Below are positions 26,236 to 35,796 of a DNA stretch of 64,000 nt, piece after piece. The stretch is taken from contig PGZF01000004.1 of the NCBI GenBank assembly GCA_002840125.1, positions 186,001 through 250,000 of the forward strand, given 5' to 3'. Source of the DNA: Gammaproteobacteria bacterium HGW-Gammaproteobacteria-15. GTDB lineage: Bacteria; Pseudomonadota; Gammaproteobacteria; Enterobacterales; Alteromonadaceae. The position numbers were made by a program, and so were the translations under genes. Every line of letters begins with the position of its first letter. The stretch's first letter is position 1. The notes under the pieces are model-generated. The model was given only the letters and a program-made list of their open reading frames with translations, was not told the origin of the DNA and did no database searches.

Positions 26236-27732
26236 TTACAGCACGCTCTGATACAAGGCCTGCAGGCTCAGGCTTTGTGCCTCTTCACCGGCAGCTTGCC
26301 AATGGAGCGTGGCGTCTAAGCTGGCTAACTGAATATGCAAGCCGGCGCTGTGGCCCTGATAGTGCCACTGCAGCTGGTAGTCATGCTCTGTCAGCTGTTG
26401 GCTGAATTCGCCGTTAAACGCCGGCAGGCTGCGGCGCAGGCTAATGAACTGACACAGCGCCTTTACCACCGGTTTTTGCAGCGCTTGTTCAACTTTGGCG
26501 GCAGTTAAATAGGGCCGGCCAATATCGCGGCCGACGCGGCTTTGTTGCAACAATTCAACATCGTTTGGCATGGCCAGTAAGCCGGCATAATAAATTTGGC
26601 TGATGCCGGGGCAAAACAGCTGAATAGCGCGGGCCAGCAGATACTGCTGGTCGTTCTGGCCCAGTGCATCATAAAAGCTGCAATTCACCTGATATAAATC
26701 GACATTGTTAGCGGCATTGCCGGTAGCCAGCTTAGAGCTGCCTTTGCTATTGGCATGAATGGTTTCTACCAGGCTGTCCAGTTGCGGATCGGTCAGCAGC
26801 CCCGGTTGGCCTTGATAATCGGCGGCATCAACAATACCAATACCATCATGGGTATCCAGCACCGTGATGCAGTTGCGCGGCGCGATATCCAGCCAGTGTT
26901 TCAGTGCAGCGGCATTACGGCTGAACAAGGTATGCAACACCAGCGGTGGCAGGGCGAAGTCGTATACCATATCGCAGCGTTTAGCGATGTCGATCTGGGT
27001 TTGGTGATAACCGTGAATTTCTACCAGACACACCATGCCGCGCGCTTTGGCTTGCTCAGATAAGGCGGCAATAAATTCAAAGGTTTCCGGCAGCATAAAG
27101 CAGCGGCTACCGGCTTTTTTAATGGCATAACCGGCGGCATCGAGGCGGATATATTTGACGCCGTTTTCGGTAAAACGCTGCAAAATGGCCTGCAAATAGG
27201 CTTTACCGGCATCCGAGTTAACATCAATATCAATCTGATTAGCAGTAAAGGTGGTCCAAAACGGCACTGTAGTGCCATCTTTTAGGCTGAATTCTGTAAA
27301 AAACGGCGTCGGTCTTGGCCGGTATACGGCAGATAACTGCTCTGGCGGGGCATCGGCGGCAAACACTTTGTCGCGGGTTAAAAACAGCGGCCAGTAAGGC
27401 GATGCTTCACCTTTTTCCAGTACATCAACAAACTGCGGTGACTGCGCAGACATATGGTTAACAATCATATCAGCCATCAGCGGGTAGTCCTGTGCCAGGG
27501 CGCGGATATCGCTCCAGTCGCCCAGCCGGCTGTCTACGGCAGTGTGGTCGGTTGGGTCAAAGCCGGCATCTTCACCGTCTATCGGCGGGTAAAACGGCAG
27601 CAAATGCACACCATCAAACAGGCCGGCCAGCGGGCCTTGCAGCATGTTATGTAAGTCTTTGATTTTACCGCCGCTTAGCCGGTCAATATAGGTGATCAGC
27701 TGAATTTGGTTGGCGTTGTTCTGATGATTCAT
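26236..27732 (-). CDS. sucrose phosphorylase (GH13)
   Basis: 498 residues from ATG 27732 (AGGA eight bases upstream). GH13 catalytic residues can be placed: nucleophile Asp198 in RLDAAGYAIKK, acid/base Glu238 in VEIHGYH, and transition-state Asp296 in LDTHDGIG. The spacings 40 and 58 are the same as in the structurally known Bifidobacterium enzyme (Asp192, Glu232, Asp290). The reaction is sucrose + phosphate to glucose-1-phosphate + fructose in the cytoplasm, saving ATP. Length fits the family (~490-505). The promoter region holds the LacI-type palindrome at 27761. A sucrose-6F-phosphate phosphorylase is the main alternative but no PTS gene is near. Confidence 0.88.
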   Translation of the reverse strand: MNHQNNANQIQLITYIDRLSGGKIKDLHNMLQGPLAGLFDGVHLLPFYPPIDGEDAGFDPTDHTAVDSRLGDWSDIRALAQDYPLMADMIVNHMSAQSPQFVDVLEKGEASPYWPLFLTRDKVFAADAPPEQLSAVYRPRPTPFFTEFSLKDGTTVPFWTTFTANQIDIDVNSDAGKAYLQAILQRFTENGVKYIRLDAAGYAIKKAGSRCFMLPETFEFIAALSEQAKARGMVCLVEIHGYHQTQIDIAKRCDMVYDFALPPLVLHTLFSRNAAALKHWLDIAPRNCITVLDTHDGIGIVDAADYQGQPGLLTDPQLDSLVETIHANSKGSSKLATGNAANNVDLYQVNCSFYDALGQNDQQYLLARAIQLFCPGISQIYYAGLLAMPNDVELLQQSRVGRDIGRPYLTAAKVEQALQKPVVKALCQFISLRRSLPAFNGEFSQQLTEHDYQLQWHYQGHSAGLHIQLASLDATLHWQAAGEEAQSLSLQALYQSVL

Positions 27733-27760
27733 AGCATATATCCTGAAAAAAAATTTGCTT

Positions 27761-27774
27761 CTTAAACGATTAAG
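27761..27774. promoter_or_regulatory. LacI-type operator between sucrose phosphorylase and permease genes
   Basis: CTTAAACGATTAAG, palindromic with central CG, identical to the site at 29193-29206. It lies in the 187-bp divergent region, 29 bp before the phosphorylase start. Confidence 0.8.
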
Positions 27775-27919
27775 ATATAGCTTTAAGCCAACGGACTCCT
27801 TTGTCAACCCCCGGCGCATAATAAACCCAAGCCGGCCTGAGAAAGCAGCTCGTACAAATAAGCCTTTCAGAGCGGTGCGCTTACACCGGCTGGTAAAAGG
27901 CCATAAACGGGGAAACACT

Positions 27920-29170
27920 ATGCTTACTACGCAAGCGAAGCGTCAGGCTGTCGGGGCAGCTGTGACGTTAGATCACGCCGTGGGTTTGCAGCGCCAGGTG
28001 CGCTGGATGACCTACCTGATGTTTTTTGTTTTTGCCATGACCACCGATGCGGTGGGCGTGATCATTCCACAAGCCATGGCGGAATATCAGCTAACGATGT
28101 TTCAGGCCAGTGCCTTTCATTATGTACCCATGCTGACGATTGGTTTGGCCGGGTTGTTCCTCGGCCGGCTGGCCGATAAACTCGGCCGTAAAAAGCTGAT
28201 TATCGTCGGTTTAAGCCTGTATGCCGTATCTTGCTATGCCTTTATGGCCGGCAACAGTGCGCTGTTTTTTATCTTATTAATGGGCTTGTGCGGCCTGGCG
28301 ATTGGTATTTTTAAAACTGCCGCGCTGGCGTTAATCGGTGATATCAGCCCCGACAGCCAAAGCCATACCCGCACCATGAACACGGTAGAGGGCTTCTTCG
28401 CCATAGGTGCCATAGTGGGCCCGGCCTTAGTTGGCCTGATGATAGCGGCGGCTATCCACTGGACTGCATTGTATTTACTGGCCGGCTTACTTTGCACCCT
28501 GTTAGTGGTGATGTCGGCCCGGCTGCCTTATCCGCCGTATCAGGCATCTGCAGAGCAGGTATCGCTGCGCCGCTCCATGCTGCTATTAAAAGATCGCTAC
28601 GCGCTGGGGTTTTCGCTGGCGATAGCGCTGTATGTTAGCTGTGAAGTGGCGATATTTGTTTGGTTGCCTACCTTACTGGCCGATTACGACGGCCTCTGGA
28701 GCCTGCTGGCGGCCCAGGCGATAACGGTATTTTTTATGCTGCGCGCGCTGGGGCGTTTTCTCGCCACGGCCATCTTAAACCGCTTTTGCTGGAGCAGCGT
28801 TATGGCAGTATTTACGCTGTGTATCTTTGTCTGCTTTGCCGCCAGCATGCTCGGTGGTAAAGCCGTTGCAGTGTGGCTGATGCCGTTGTCCGGGCTGTTT
28901 ATGTCGATGATTTACCCGACGCTGAATTCCAAAGGTATCAGTTGCTTTGCCAGGCAACAGCATGGCGCTGTGGCCGGCTTGCTGCTGGCGTTTACTGCGC
29001 TGGCGGCGGCGCTGGCACCGGCGTTAATGGCCGTGCTGGGTGATTGGGCTAACGATGTAACCGCCGGGTTTTATCTGGCCACGCTGTTTTCCGCCATGTT
29101 AGCAGTTGCCATGCTGTACAACTGGTTGAAACAACCGGCGAAAGCCCGGTTAGAGCAAATGGCCGACTAA
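27920..29170 (+). CDS. MFS sugar permease (probably sucrose)
   Basis: 416 residues from ATG 27920 (GGGGAA seven bases before). Twelve hydrophobic segments and the MFS loop motif GRLADKLGRKK between TM2 and TM3 (about residue 75). It is divergent from sucrose phosphorylase and is followed by a TonB receptor; in Xanthomonas and Shewanella sucrose clusters an MFS carrier (SuxC/ScrT) fills the same place. Role: proton-coupled import of sucrose across the inner membrane. Confidence 0.8.
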   Translation: MLTTQAKRQAVGAAVTLDHAVGLQRQVRWMTYLMFFVFAMTTDAVGVIIPQAMAEYQLTMFQASAFHYVPMLTIGLAGLFLGRLADKLGRKKLIIVGLSLYAVSCYAFMAGNSALFFILLMGLCGLAIGIFKTAALALIGDISPDSQSHTRTMNTVEGFFAIGAIVGPALVGLMIAAAIHWTALYLLAGLLCTLLVVMSARLPYPPYQASAEQVSLRRSMLLLKDRYALGFSLAIALYVSCEVAIFVWLPTLLADYDGLWSLLAAQAITVFFMLRALGRFLATAILNRFCWSSVMAVFTLCIFVCFAASMLGGKAVAVWLMPLSGLFMSMIYPTLNSKGISCFARQQHGAVAGLLLAFTALAAALAPALMAVLGDWANDVTAGFYLATLFSAMLAVAMLYNWLKQPAKARLEQMAD

Positions 29171-29192
29171 CAGGCTTTTTCAGTAAACTAAG

Positions 29193-29206
29193 CTTAAACG
29201 ATTAAG
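29193..29206. promoter_or_regulatory. LacI-type operator before the TonB receptor gene
   Basis: CTTAAACGATTAAG, the same 14 bases as at 27761, 57 bp before the receptor start. A TATAAA stretch follows at 29211, so bound repressor would cover the promoter. Confidence 0.8.
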
Positions 29207-29263
29207 ATTATATAAAAGACTATCGGAATATACAGATAGCCATTTCAACACGGGAGATAGACG

Positions 29264-31690
29264 ATGCAACAACAAAAATTAACCCTGGCCTTAGTGGCGG
29301 CAGCAGTTAGCCTGGCGCTGACAACTAATCCGTTGCTGGCACAACAGGCAGAAACTAATACAAACGAGTCGGCCGCAGCACAATCAGACAGCGCTGGTTT
29401 AGGCTTTGAACGCATAGTGGTAACCGGTGCGGTGTCGCGCAATCAAACGGTGATGCAGTCCAGCGTATCGGTTAGCAGCCTGACATTAGACGATATTGCC
29501 GTGGCTACGCCGCGCAGTACGGCTGAGATTTTCCGCATGCTGCCTGGTGTGCGCAGTGAAGCCAGCGGCGGCGAGGGTAATGCCAATATCGCCGTGCGCG
29601 GTTTGCCGGTAGCATCCGGTGGTGCCAAGTTTCTTACCTTGCAGGAAGATGGTTTGCCGGTAATGCAGTTTGGCGATATCGCCTTTGGTAATGCCGATAT
29701 TTTTCTGCGCGCCGATGCCACCTTGTCAAGACTGGACGTGATCCGCGGCGGCTCGGCCAGCACCACGGCCAGCAATTCGCCGGGCGGTATTATCAATTTT
29801 GTCAGTAAAACTGGTGAAGAAAACGGCGGCAGCATCGGCTTTACTACCGGCCTGGATTACGACAGTTTCCGCACCGACTTTGATTACGGCGGTGATATTA
29901 ACAGCGATATGCGCTTTCATCTGGGTGGTTTTGTGCGCCAGGGCGAGGGCGTGCGTGATCCGGGCTACCAGGGCGAAAAAGGTTTTCAGTTAAAGGGTAA
30001 CCTGACCAAAGAATTCGATACCGGCTATGTACGGCTGTACTTTAAGCATTTAAACGACAAAGCCACCAGCTATATGCCGATGCCAATGTATGCCGATGGC
30101 AGCTCAGTGCCGGGTTATGACGCCGGCTCAGATACGCTGCAGTCGGTGTATTTAACCCAAACCGTGCGCTTAAACGGTGCTAACCAAATCTCCCGCGGTG
30201 ACCTGCGCGATGGCATGAACCCCAAAGTAAACAGCGTCGGCGTAGAAGCGGTGTTTGACTTAGCCGAAGGCTGGACGCTGGAAAACCGTTTTCGCGTTAG
30301 TGATGTCAGCGGCAATTTTAATACGCTGTTTCCGGCAGAAGTAGGCAATGCTCAGGGCATCGCCGACAGTATCGCCGGTGCCGGTGCTAATTTGACCTAC
30401 GCCGTAGGGCCCAATGCCGGTGAGGCTTACACGGCAGAAAACGCCATGCGTATTCACACCTTTGATATTGAGATAGACGATTTTGGCTCTATCGTTAACG
30501 ACTTAAAGCTGTCGCGCCGCTTTGGCGAGGTTGATGTTAATGTCGGTTATTACATTGCTGATCAAAGCATCAGTATGTCATGGTTATGGAATTCGTATTT
30601 AATGGCATTAAAAGGCGACAATGCTGAGCTGTTAAATGTTACTGCTGCAGACGGTACGGCATTTTCCGAACAGGGCCTTACCGCCTATGGTGTACCGTTT
30701 TTCGGCAACTGTTGCCAGCGCAACTACGACACTGACTACAGCATTAAAGCGCCTTATGCCGGCCTAAGCTGGGCTTTTGGGGATTTATCCCTTGATGCTA
30801 GCATCCGCCGCGATATCGGCAGTGCCTCGGGCACTTATGCCGGTGCGGTGCAAAGTAGCCGTGATATGAACGGCGATGGCGTAATCAGCCAGGTAGAGCA
30901 AAGTGTATCGGGTATCGATTTAGCCAATGCCAGCATCGTTAATTACAGCTGGGGCTATAATTCCTACTCGGCCGGGGCTAACTACCAGCTTAATAAAGAC
31001 TGGGCCATGTTTGGCCGCATCAGCAAAGGCGGGCGCGCCAATGCCGACCGTTTACTGTTTGGCAAAGTGAATGCTGATGGCAGTGTAGCTAAAGAAGATG
31101 CGGTAGATGAAGTTACCCAGTACGAGCTTGGCAGCAAAAGCCGGCATGGTAATTTAAACCTGTTTGCTACCTTGTTTTTTGCTGAAACCGAAGAGCAAAA
31201 TTTTGAAGCCACCAGCCAGCGCTTTTTCGACCGTACTTACAAAGCGCACGGTATAGAGCTGGAAAGCAGCTACCGCATCGGCGATTTTGATATGCGCGGC
31301 TCTGTTACCTGGACCGATGCCGAGATCAGTAAAGATGCACTAACCCCTGAACTGGTGGGTAATACACCAAGGCGCCAGGCAGATTTTGTCTACAACCTGC
31401 TGGCACGTTATTTCTTTGAGCAAGCCCAGCTTGGTGTCAGCATCATTGGCACCACAGCTGCTTATGCGCAGGATAATAACGATCTGAAATTCAGCGGCTA
31501 CACCCAGGTAAATGCGTTTGCCAGCTACAACCTGGCAGAAAACCTGACCGTGTCGCTGAACATCAACAACCTGTTTGATGAAATTGGCCTGACAGAAGCC
31601 GAAGAAGGCTCAGTGCCGGAAAACGGCATTATCCGCGCCCGTACTATCAATGGCCGCAATACCTCTTTGGGTCTGGCGTATCGTTTCTGA
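29264..31690 (+). CDS. TonB-dependent outer-membrane receptor (sucrose uptake)
   Basis: 808 residues with a signal peptide ending PLLA-QQ (about 27). The plug domain follows (STAEIFRMLPGVRSEASGGEGNANIAVRGLP; RLDVIRGGSASTTASNSPGGIINFVSKTG), then a large 22-strand barrel ending in NTSLGLAYRF with terminal Phe, as needed for BAM recognition. No N-terminal signalling extension is present, so control is by the LacI regulator through the operator at 29193. Comparable to SuxA in sucrose scavenging loci. Confidence 0.9.
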   Translation: MQQQKLTLALVAAAVSLALTTNPLLAQQAETNTNESAAAQSDSAGLGFERIVVTGAVSRNQTVMQSSVSVSSLTLDDIAVATPRSTAEIFRMLPGVRSEASGGEGNANIAVRGLPVASGGAKFLTLQEDGLPVMQFGDIAFGNADIFLRADATLSRLDVIRGGSASTTASNSPGGIINFVSKTGEENGGSIGFTTGLDYDSFRTDFDYGGDINSDMRFHLGGFVRQGEGVRDPGYQGEKGFQLKGNLTKEFDTGYVRLYFKHLNDKATSYMPMPMYADGSSVPGYDAGSDTLQSVYLTQTVRLNGANQISRGDLRDGMNPKVNSVGVEAVFDLAEGWTLENRFRVSDVSGNFNTLFPAEVGNAQGIADSIAGAGANLTYAVGPNAGEAYTAENAMRIHTFDIEIDDFGSIVNDLKLSRRFGEVDVNVGYYIADQSISMSWLWNSYLMALKGDNAELLNVTAADGTAFSEQGLTAYGVPFFGNCCQRNYDTDYSIKAPYAGLSWAFGDLSLDASIRRDIGSASGTYAGAVQSSRDMNGDGVISQVEQSVSGIDLANASIVNYSWGYNSYSAGANYQLNKDWAMFGRISKGGRANADRLLFGKVNADGSVAKEDAVDEVTQYELGSKSRHGNLNLFATLFFAETEEQNFEATSQRFFDRTYKAHGIELESSYRIGDFDMRGSVTWTDAEISKDALTPELVGNTPRRQADFVYNLLARYFFEQAQLGVSIIGTTAAYAQDNNDLKFSGYTQVNAFASYNLAENLTVSLNINNLFDEIGLTEAEEGSVPENGIIRARTINGRNTSLGLAYRF

Positions 31691-31710
31691 TCAGCCGGCC
31701 TGATATAAAA

Positions 31711-31734
31711 AACGGCGGGCTTTTGCCCGCCGTT
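31711..31734 (+). terminator. terminator after the sucrose TonB receptor
   Basis: AACGGCGGGC-TTTT-GCCCGCCGTT, a perfect 10-bp GC-rich stem 20 bp after the stop. It has an A run before it and only a short T-rich tail, so it may act in both directions. Confidence 0.7.
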
Positions 31735-31801
31735 GGCTTAATTTAGTGTTCACGTCAATATGCTAACATTCACTGACATTCTCAGCTTAGCGGAGTGAAC
31801 T

Positions 31802-33292
31802 ATGCAACAACGTCAGCAACAGATCAGCAAAGAACTGCTTAAACAAGGCTCTTATATCAACGGCAACTGGTTATCGCACACTGATACCTTTGATGTGGTT
31901 AACCCAGCTAACCAGCAGTTACTTACTAAGGTTGCCATCGCCGGTACCAACGAAGCGCAGCAAGCGGTACAGGCTGCCAGCAGTGCTTTTGCCGGCTGGG
32001 CAGCAAAACCGGCCGCAGAGCGCGCGCAGCTGCTGCAAAGCTGGTATCAGCTGGTGATGCAGCATCAAAACGACTTAGCCCGCATACTCACGCTTGAACA
32101 AGGCAAACCGCTTAGCGAGGCCAAAGGCGAAATAGCCTATGGCGCTTCTTATTTGCAATGGTTTGCCGAAGAAGCCAAACGCTTATACGGCGATACCATA
32201 CCGGCACCCTCCAACGATAAACGCATTATCGTACAGCGCCAGCCGGTGGGTGTAGTGGCCGCGATTACGCCATGGAATTTCCCCAATGCGATGCTGGCAC
32301 GTAAAGCCGCTGCAGCACTGGCAGCTGGCTGCACCTTTGTGGTTAAACCAGCACAGCAAACACCGTTATCGGCGCTGGCGCTGGCCGAATTAGCCCATCA
32401 GGCCGGTATTCCGCCCGGCGTGTTTAACGTGGTGGTAGGCACCGATGCCAAAGCCATTGGCGAGGTATTTACCGGGCACGCTAAGGTAGCCAAGTTCAGC
32501 TTTACCGGCTCCACTGCCGTCGGTAAGCAGTTGGCAAAACAATGCGCCGACAGCGTAAAACGGGTAACCATGGAGCTGGGCGGCAATGCACCCTTTATCG
32601 TATTTGACGACGCTGACCTGGACGCTGCGGTGCAGGGCCTGATGGCCGCTAAGTTTCGTAATGCCGGCCAAACCTGCGTTTGTGCCAACCGTATTTTAGT
32701 GCAGCGTGGCGTATATCAGGCCTTTGCCGATAAGCTGGCCATTGCTATCACTCAGTTGAACGTGGCTGATGGCTTAACGGCTGATAGCCAAATAGGTCCG
32801 CTGATTGACAGCAAAGCGGTAGCGAAAGTAGAAAAACTGCTGCAAAGCGCGCTCGATGATGGCGCCAAAGTGCTGTTGGGCGGTAAAAAACATAATGCCG
32901 GCAAACAGTTTTTCCAGCCGACCTTGCTTAGCGATGTTAGTGCAGAGATGGCGATAAGTAATGAAGAAATTTTCGGCCCGGTAGCGCCGTTAATGGCGTT
33001 TGACACCGAAACCGAGGCAATAGAGCTGGCCAACAATACTGAATATGGCCTAGCAGCGTATTTTTACAGCCGCGATATCGGCCGCGTGTTTCGGGTGGCG
33101 CAAGCGTTGCAATTCGGGATGGTGGGTATTAACGAGGGCATAGTCTCTAACGCCGCCGCGCCCTTTGGCGGCATCAAGCAATCCGGCTACGGTCGTGAGG
33201 GTTCTAAATACGGTTTGGATGATTACACCGATTTAAAATACCTGTGTTTGGGTGGGCTGTTGCGGGCGCTGTTACCATCAGCATCGGGCTAA
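31802..33292 (+). CDS. gabD: NAD(P)-dependent succinate-semialdehyde dehydrogenase
   Basis: 496 residues, aldehyde dehydrogenase superfamily. General base Glu258 in MELGGNAPF and catalytic Cys292 in GQTCVCANR keep the 34-residue spacing of E. coli GabD (Glu254, Cys288). NAD site [16 protein letters not shown] and the C-terminal [28 protein letters not shown] block are typical of the GabD branch. It oxidises succinate semialdehyde to succinate in the GABA route. No gabT or gabP is next to it. It lies between two unrelated clusters, separated from the sucrose set by a terminator. Confidence 0.88.
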   Translation: MQQRQQQISKELLKQGSYINGNWLSHTDTFDVVNPANQQLLTKVAIAGTNEAQQAVQAASSAFAGWAAKPAAERAQLLQSWYQLVMQHQNDLARILTLEQGKPLSEAKGEIAYGASYLQWFAEEAKRLYGDTIPAPSNDKRIIVQRQPVGVVAAITPWNFPNAMLARKAAAALAAGCTFVVKPAQQTPLSALALAELAHQAGIPPGVFNVVVGTDAKAIGEVFTGHAKVAKFSFTGSTAVGKQLAKQCADSVKRVTMELGGNAPFIVFDDADLDAAVQGLMAAKFRNAGQTCVCANRILVQRGVYQAFADKLAIAITQLNVADGLTADSQIGPLIDSKAVAKVEKLLQSALDDGAKVLLGGKKHNAGKQFFQPTLLSDVSAEMAISNEEIFGPVAPLMAFDTETEAIELANNTEYGLAAYFYSRDIGRVFRVAQALQFGMVGINEGIVSNAAAPFGGIKQSGYGREGSKYGLDDYTDLKYLCLGGLLRALLPSASG

Positions 33293-33372
33293 GATATCGC
33301 GATTGATGAAGGCATTGCTTTGTACCGGCACCAGCGCTATAACAGACGCTGGTGTGCTAAAGAGTAAGTACC

Positions 33373-33795
33373 GTGACGAGCCAGGCAATAATTCAAAACG
33401 AGATCCAACTGGTGTATATCAGCGATCGTTGCGCCAGCACGGATGATATAGCGATTAATAAAATAAAGCTGCGCGCTGAGCCGAATAACCTGCGGCGTAA
33501 TATTACCGGTGCCTTATTGTTTACTGAACGTTATTTTCTACAGTATCTGGAAGGCGAAGCCGCAGTAGTTGATGCACTGTATGCCAGTATCTGCCGTGAC
33601 AAAAGGCACAACAATGTGCGGCTATTACTGCGTAAACCGATACAACAGCGGGACTTTTCCCGCTGGAGTCTGGGGGTAAAAAAATTACTCGATAACGAAG
33701 AAAACCAAGACTTGATCGCAGTACTGAATATGCTGGGCCAGGCCAGTAATATCAACGAAAGCCAACTCGACTGGTTTAAGCTGGCGTTAAAGTAG
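33373..33795 (+). CDS. stand-alone BLUF blue-light photoreceptor
   Basis: 140 residues from GTG 33373. The BLUF fold fills nearly the whole protein: QLVYISDRC with the flavin-contacting Tyr15, the RAEPNNLRRNITGALLF helix and strand with Asn38/39, YFLQYLEG with Gln57, and FSRWSLG with Trp98. These are the residues of the light-driven hydrogen-bond switch. No EAL or cyclase output domain is attached, as in PixD/Slr1694, so a partner protein must carry the signal. It follows gabD by 80 bp, with an 8-bp hairpin (33329-33354) between them; no obvious partner is adjacent. Confidence 0.85.
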   Translation: MTSQAIIQNEIQLVYISDRCASTDDIAINKIKLRAEPNNLRRNITGALLFTERYFLQYLEGEAAVVDALYASICRDKRHNNVRLLLRKPIQQRDFSRWSLGVKKLLDNEENQDLIAVLNMLGQASNINESQLDWFKLALK

Positions 33796-34006
33796 CGCAA
33801 GGCTACGACATCAATACCGTTAAATCCACGTTTGCCATTTTTAAGCCGAATTGTGTTTGTGAGGTGATTAGCATTGCTATTCGCTTCACGAGGTGCGCTG
33901 ATTACCTGATATGTTTAGCCCGATTGGTTGAAATGGTGGGCAGGTGAAAACAGCTTCGGGAGCAGAAGTACCAAGTAGGGGGTCTTGCAGCAGATTCATC
34001 AGGTGT

Positions 34007-35344
34007 CTATACCCTGATAAAGGGAATATCTGCTGCCTGCGCTTTTAAGTAGGCTGTTCTCGCTACTATGTTGTCACTCAATGCCTGAAAATACGCAATA
34101 TCGTCAGCGGTAATGTCCGATAGTTGTTTCAGGTTACTGATAAAAACATTACCGGAAAGTTGGTTAAGAACTTTATCTGCCAGCCCAGCTAACAGCCTCG
34201 ATAATAGCTTTCTATCGATATCGCAAGTCTCTGCAAAGTCAGCCAATTGATAAGCGTGTATGGAGTCAGGTTCAAACTCATCCCCCATCGCCATGGCTAA
34301 TACCTGCTTAAATTGTGGAAACATCGAGACGTTGACTAAATCATAAGCCGGGGTAAAACGGGTATTATTTTTATCGAAGTAAAGCGATACGTTTTTGCCG
34401 TGACTGTCGTAATTGCTGATCATTAAATTGAACAACTGCCAGTGGATCAGCCATTGTACGCTCTCTACTGGCGAAGACATTTTCCGACAAAATCCAAATA
34501 GCTTTGCTAAACTCGCGCCATCACGGATATGCTTAATGTCCCGGCCATCGCCAAGGTTGCGCTCATATTTGTAATCTCTGGGAAAGTTAAGTGCCTGGCA
34601 ACCATCTATCACGTGACGTCTTAACACTTTGTTATTGTCTCTCACGTATTTGCGATCAAAGCGCTTAACGATAAGTGCCGGATGAGGGCCGAATCGCCTA
34701 AACGCCACGTCTGCTGTGGGTAAGCCAATTGCAGTTGAAAGCTTCATACAGAAGAACTCGTTTAATACGAGGTTTGGACAGTTTTTCTTTTCAAATTTCA
34801 GGATATGTGTAGAACAAAGTGAGCCGTCACCAAAGCCAAGGTTCCCTGCGTCATCAATAAAGACATTTAATTTGTCCTGCACGCCAGCTACACTGAGCCG
34901 GGGTTTGTCATCCCATGTCAGTAAGCCAAACTCTTCTTTAATATTGAGCCTTTCGATTAGCTCTTCTGCTTCAAGTAGCCTAAAGACAGGTTGCATATCA
35001 TCTATTTGATCCTCTTGAGCGGGTCTAAAAACCATCGCACCTGCTAAATCTTTACCAATAGCACGCACTTGCGAATAGACGTTTTTTTCCGAAACCCCTA
35101 AGTTTTCAGCCAGCAGCTTTCGCGCTTCACCCTCTGGTAAAGCGTTATCAAGGTAGTTGTAGGCGACGTTTGCTGTATGCTGGTTATTAAGTGGCAAATG
35201 CGGTGAAATGGCAAAGCCCTGTTGCTGCCAATGCGGCGTATAGCTAAGTTTTAGTAAGTTTGTGCTGTTATCTAATGCCAGTGTGCCGATGACATCATCA
35301 CCATAAGTTACCTTTAGTTGGTATGCGTCGATTTTTGTCATCAT
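34007..35344 (-). CDS. hipA: HipA-family kinase toxin (second module)
   Basis: 445 residues from ATG 35344, chosen because AAGGAG stands eight bases upstream; a GTG at 35353 lies too close to that site. N-terminal HipA subdomain (GTLALDNSTNLLKLSYTPHWQ, PEGEARKLLAENLGVSEKNVYSQVRAIGKDLAGAM), glycine loop LSVAGVQDKLNVF near 155, catalytic SNYDSHGKNVSLYF near 315 and FTPAYDLVNV. It is the classic HipA type and differs clearly from the kinase at 22887. Start and the stop of the HTH gene share one base (TGATG), so translation is coupled. Confidence 0.9.
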   Translation of the reverse strand: MMTKIDAYQLKVTYGDDVIGTLALDNSTNLLKLSYTPHWQQQGFAISPHLPLNNQHTANVAYNYLDNALPEGEARKLLAENLGVSEKNVYSQVRAIGKDLAGAMVFRPAQEDQIDDMQPVFRLLEAEELIERLNIKEEFGLLTWDDKPRLSVAGVQDKLNVFIDDAGNLGFGDGSLCSTHILKFEKKNCPNLVLNEFFCMKLSTAIGLPTADVAFRRFGPHPALIVKRFDRKYVRDNNKVLRRHVIDGCQALNFPRDYKYERNLGDGRDIKHIRDGASLAKLFGFCRKMSSPVESVQWLIHWQLFNLMISNYDSHGKNVSLYFDKNNTRFTPAYDLVNVSMFPQFKQVLAMAMGDEFEPDSIHAYQLADFAETCDIDRKLLSRLLAGLADKVLNQLSGNVFISNLKQLSDITADDIAYFQALSDNIVARTAYLKAQAADIPFIRV

Positions 35345-35667
35345 CAAATCCACTCCTTGCTGCCTGAGGAGGAGTTTGATGCCGGTGTCAGCTCTTTCGA
35401 CGTCAGTTTAATGCCCAAGCCGTTTAACACAGAGAATACCGCAGCTAAGGTGCAATTCGCGTTGCCGTTTTCAATACGTGACAAGGTGTTAATGCCGATC
35501 CCACACAGCGCCGCACAATCGGCCAATTTAATGCCGAGTTCTGTCCGCTTCGCTTTAATCAGCTTCCCCAGTATCCCAGCGTTATCGATAAATACTGAGT
35601 TAGGCATGTCTGAAACCGTTACTTTCTTCGCCATGATTGGAGGGCTTCTTGCTTCATTAGTCACCAT
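35344..35667 (-). CDS. hipB: HipB-like XRE antitoxin/repressor (second module)
   Basis: 107 residues if translation starts at ATG 35667. The HTH runs LGKLIKAKRTELGIKLADCAALCGIGINTLSRIENGNANCTLAAVFSVLNGLGI (about 33-86). The start is uncertain: the promoter TTGAAA-N16-TATAAT (plus 35698-35703 and 35676-35681) puts the RNA start about two bases before ATG 35667, so the mRNA would be almost leaderless; ATG 35634 or 35607 are alternatives without a good ribosome site. The C-terminal SSSGSKEWI tail could be the HipA-contacting end with its terminal Trp, as in E. coli HipB. Confidence 0.8.
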   Translation of the reverse strand: MVTNEARSPPIMAKKVTVSDMPNSVFIDNAGILGKLIKAKRTELGIKLADCAALCGIGINTLSRIENGNANCTLAAVFSVLNGLGIKLTSKELTPASNSSSGSKEWI

Positions 35668-35775
35668 AACTGGTGATTATAGTTAGACTTTGAGAGATTT
35701 CAAATATAATCACTGATAACGGTGAATATATAGAGATGGTGGACGATTTTTTAAATAAATAACCGATAGCAGTGA
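35661..35775. promoter_or_regulatory. three-operator array for the second hipBA module
   Basis: O1 TCACCATAACTGGTGA (35661-35676), O2 TCACTGATAACGGTGA (35710-35725) and a weaker reverse copy O3 AACCGATAGCAGTGA (35761-35775) are near-identical 15-16 bp palindromes spaced 49-51 bp. O1 touches the -10 box and covers the first start codon. The even spacing suggests cooperative or looping repression. Confidence 0.6.
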
Positions 35776-35796
35776 TTAATTGCTGCGTTGTATTAG

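Noticed and set aside
26222-26237. Terminator AACGGC-AAAA-GCCGTT between the LacI gene and sucrose phosphorylase
   Set aside because: Only a 6-bp stem with no T run and it overlaps the phosphorylase stop codon; possible but not supported enough to list.
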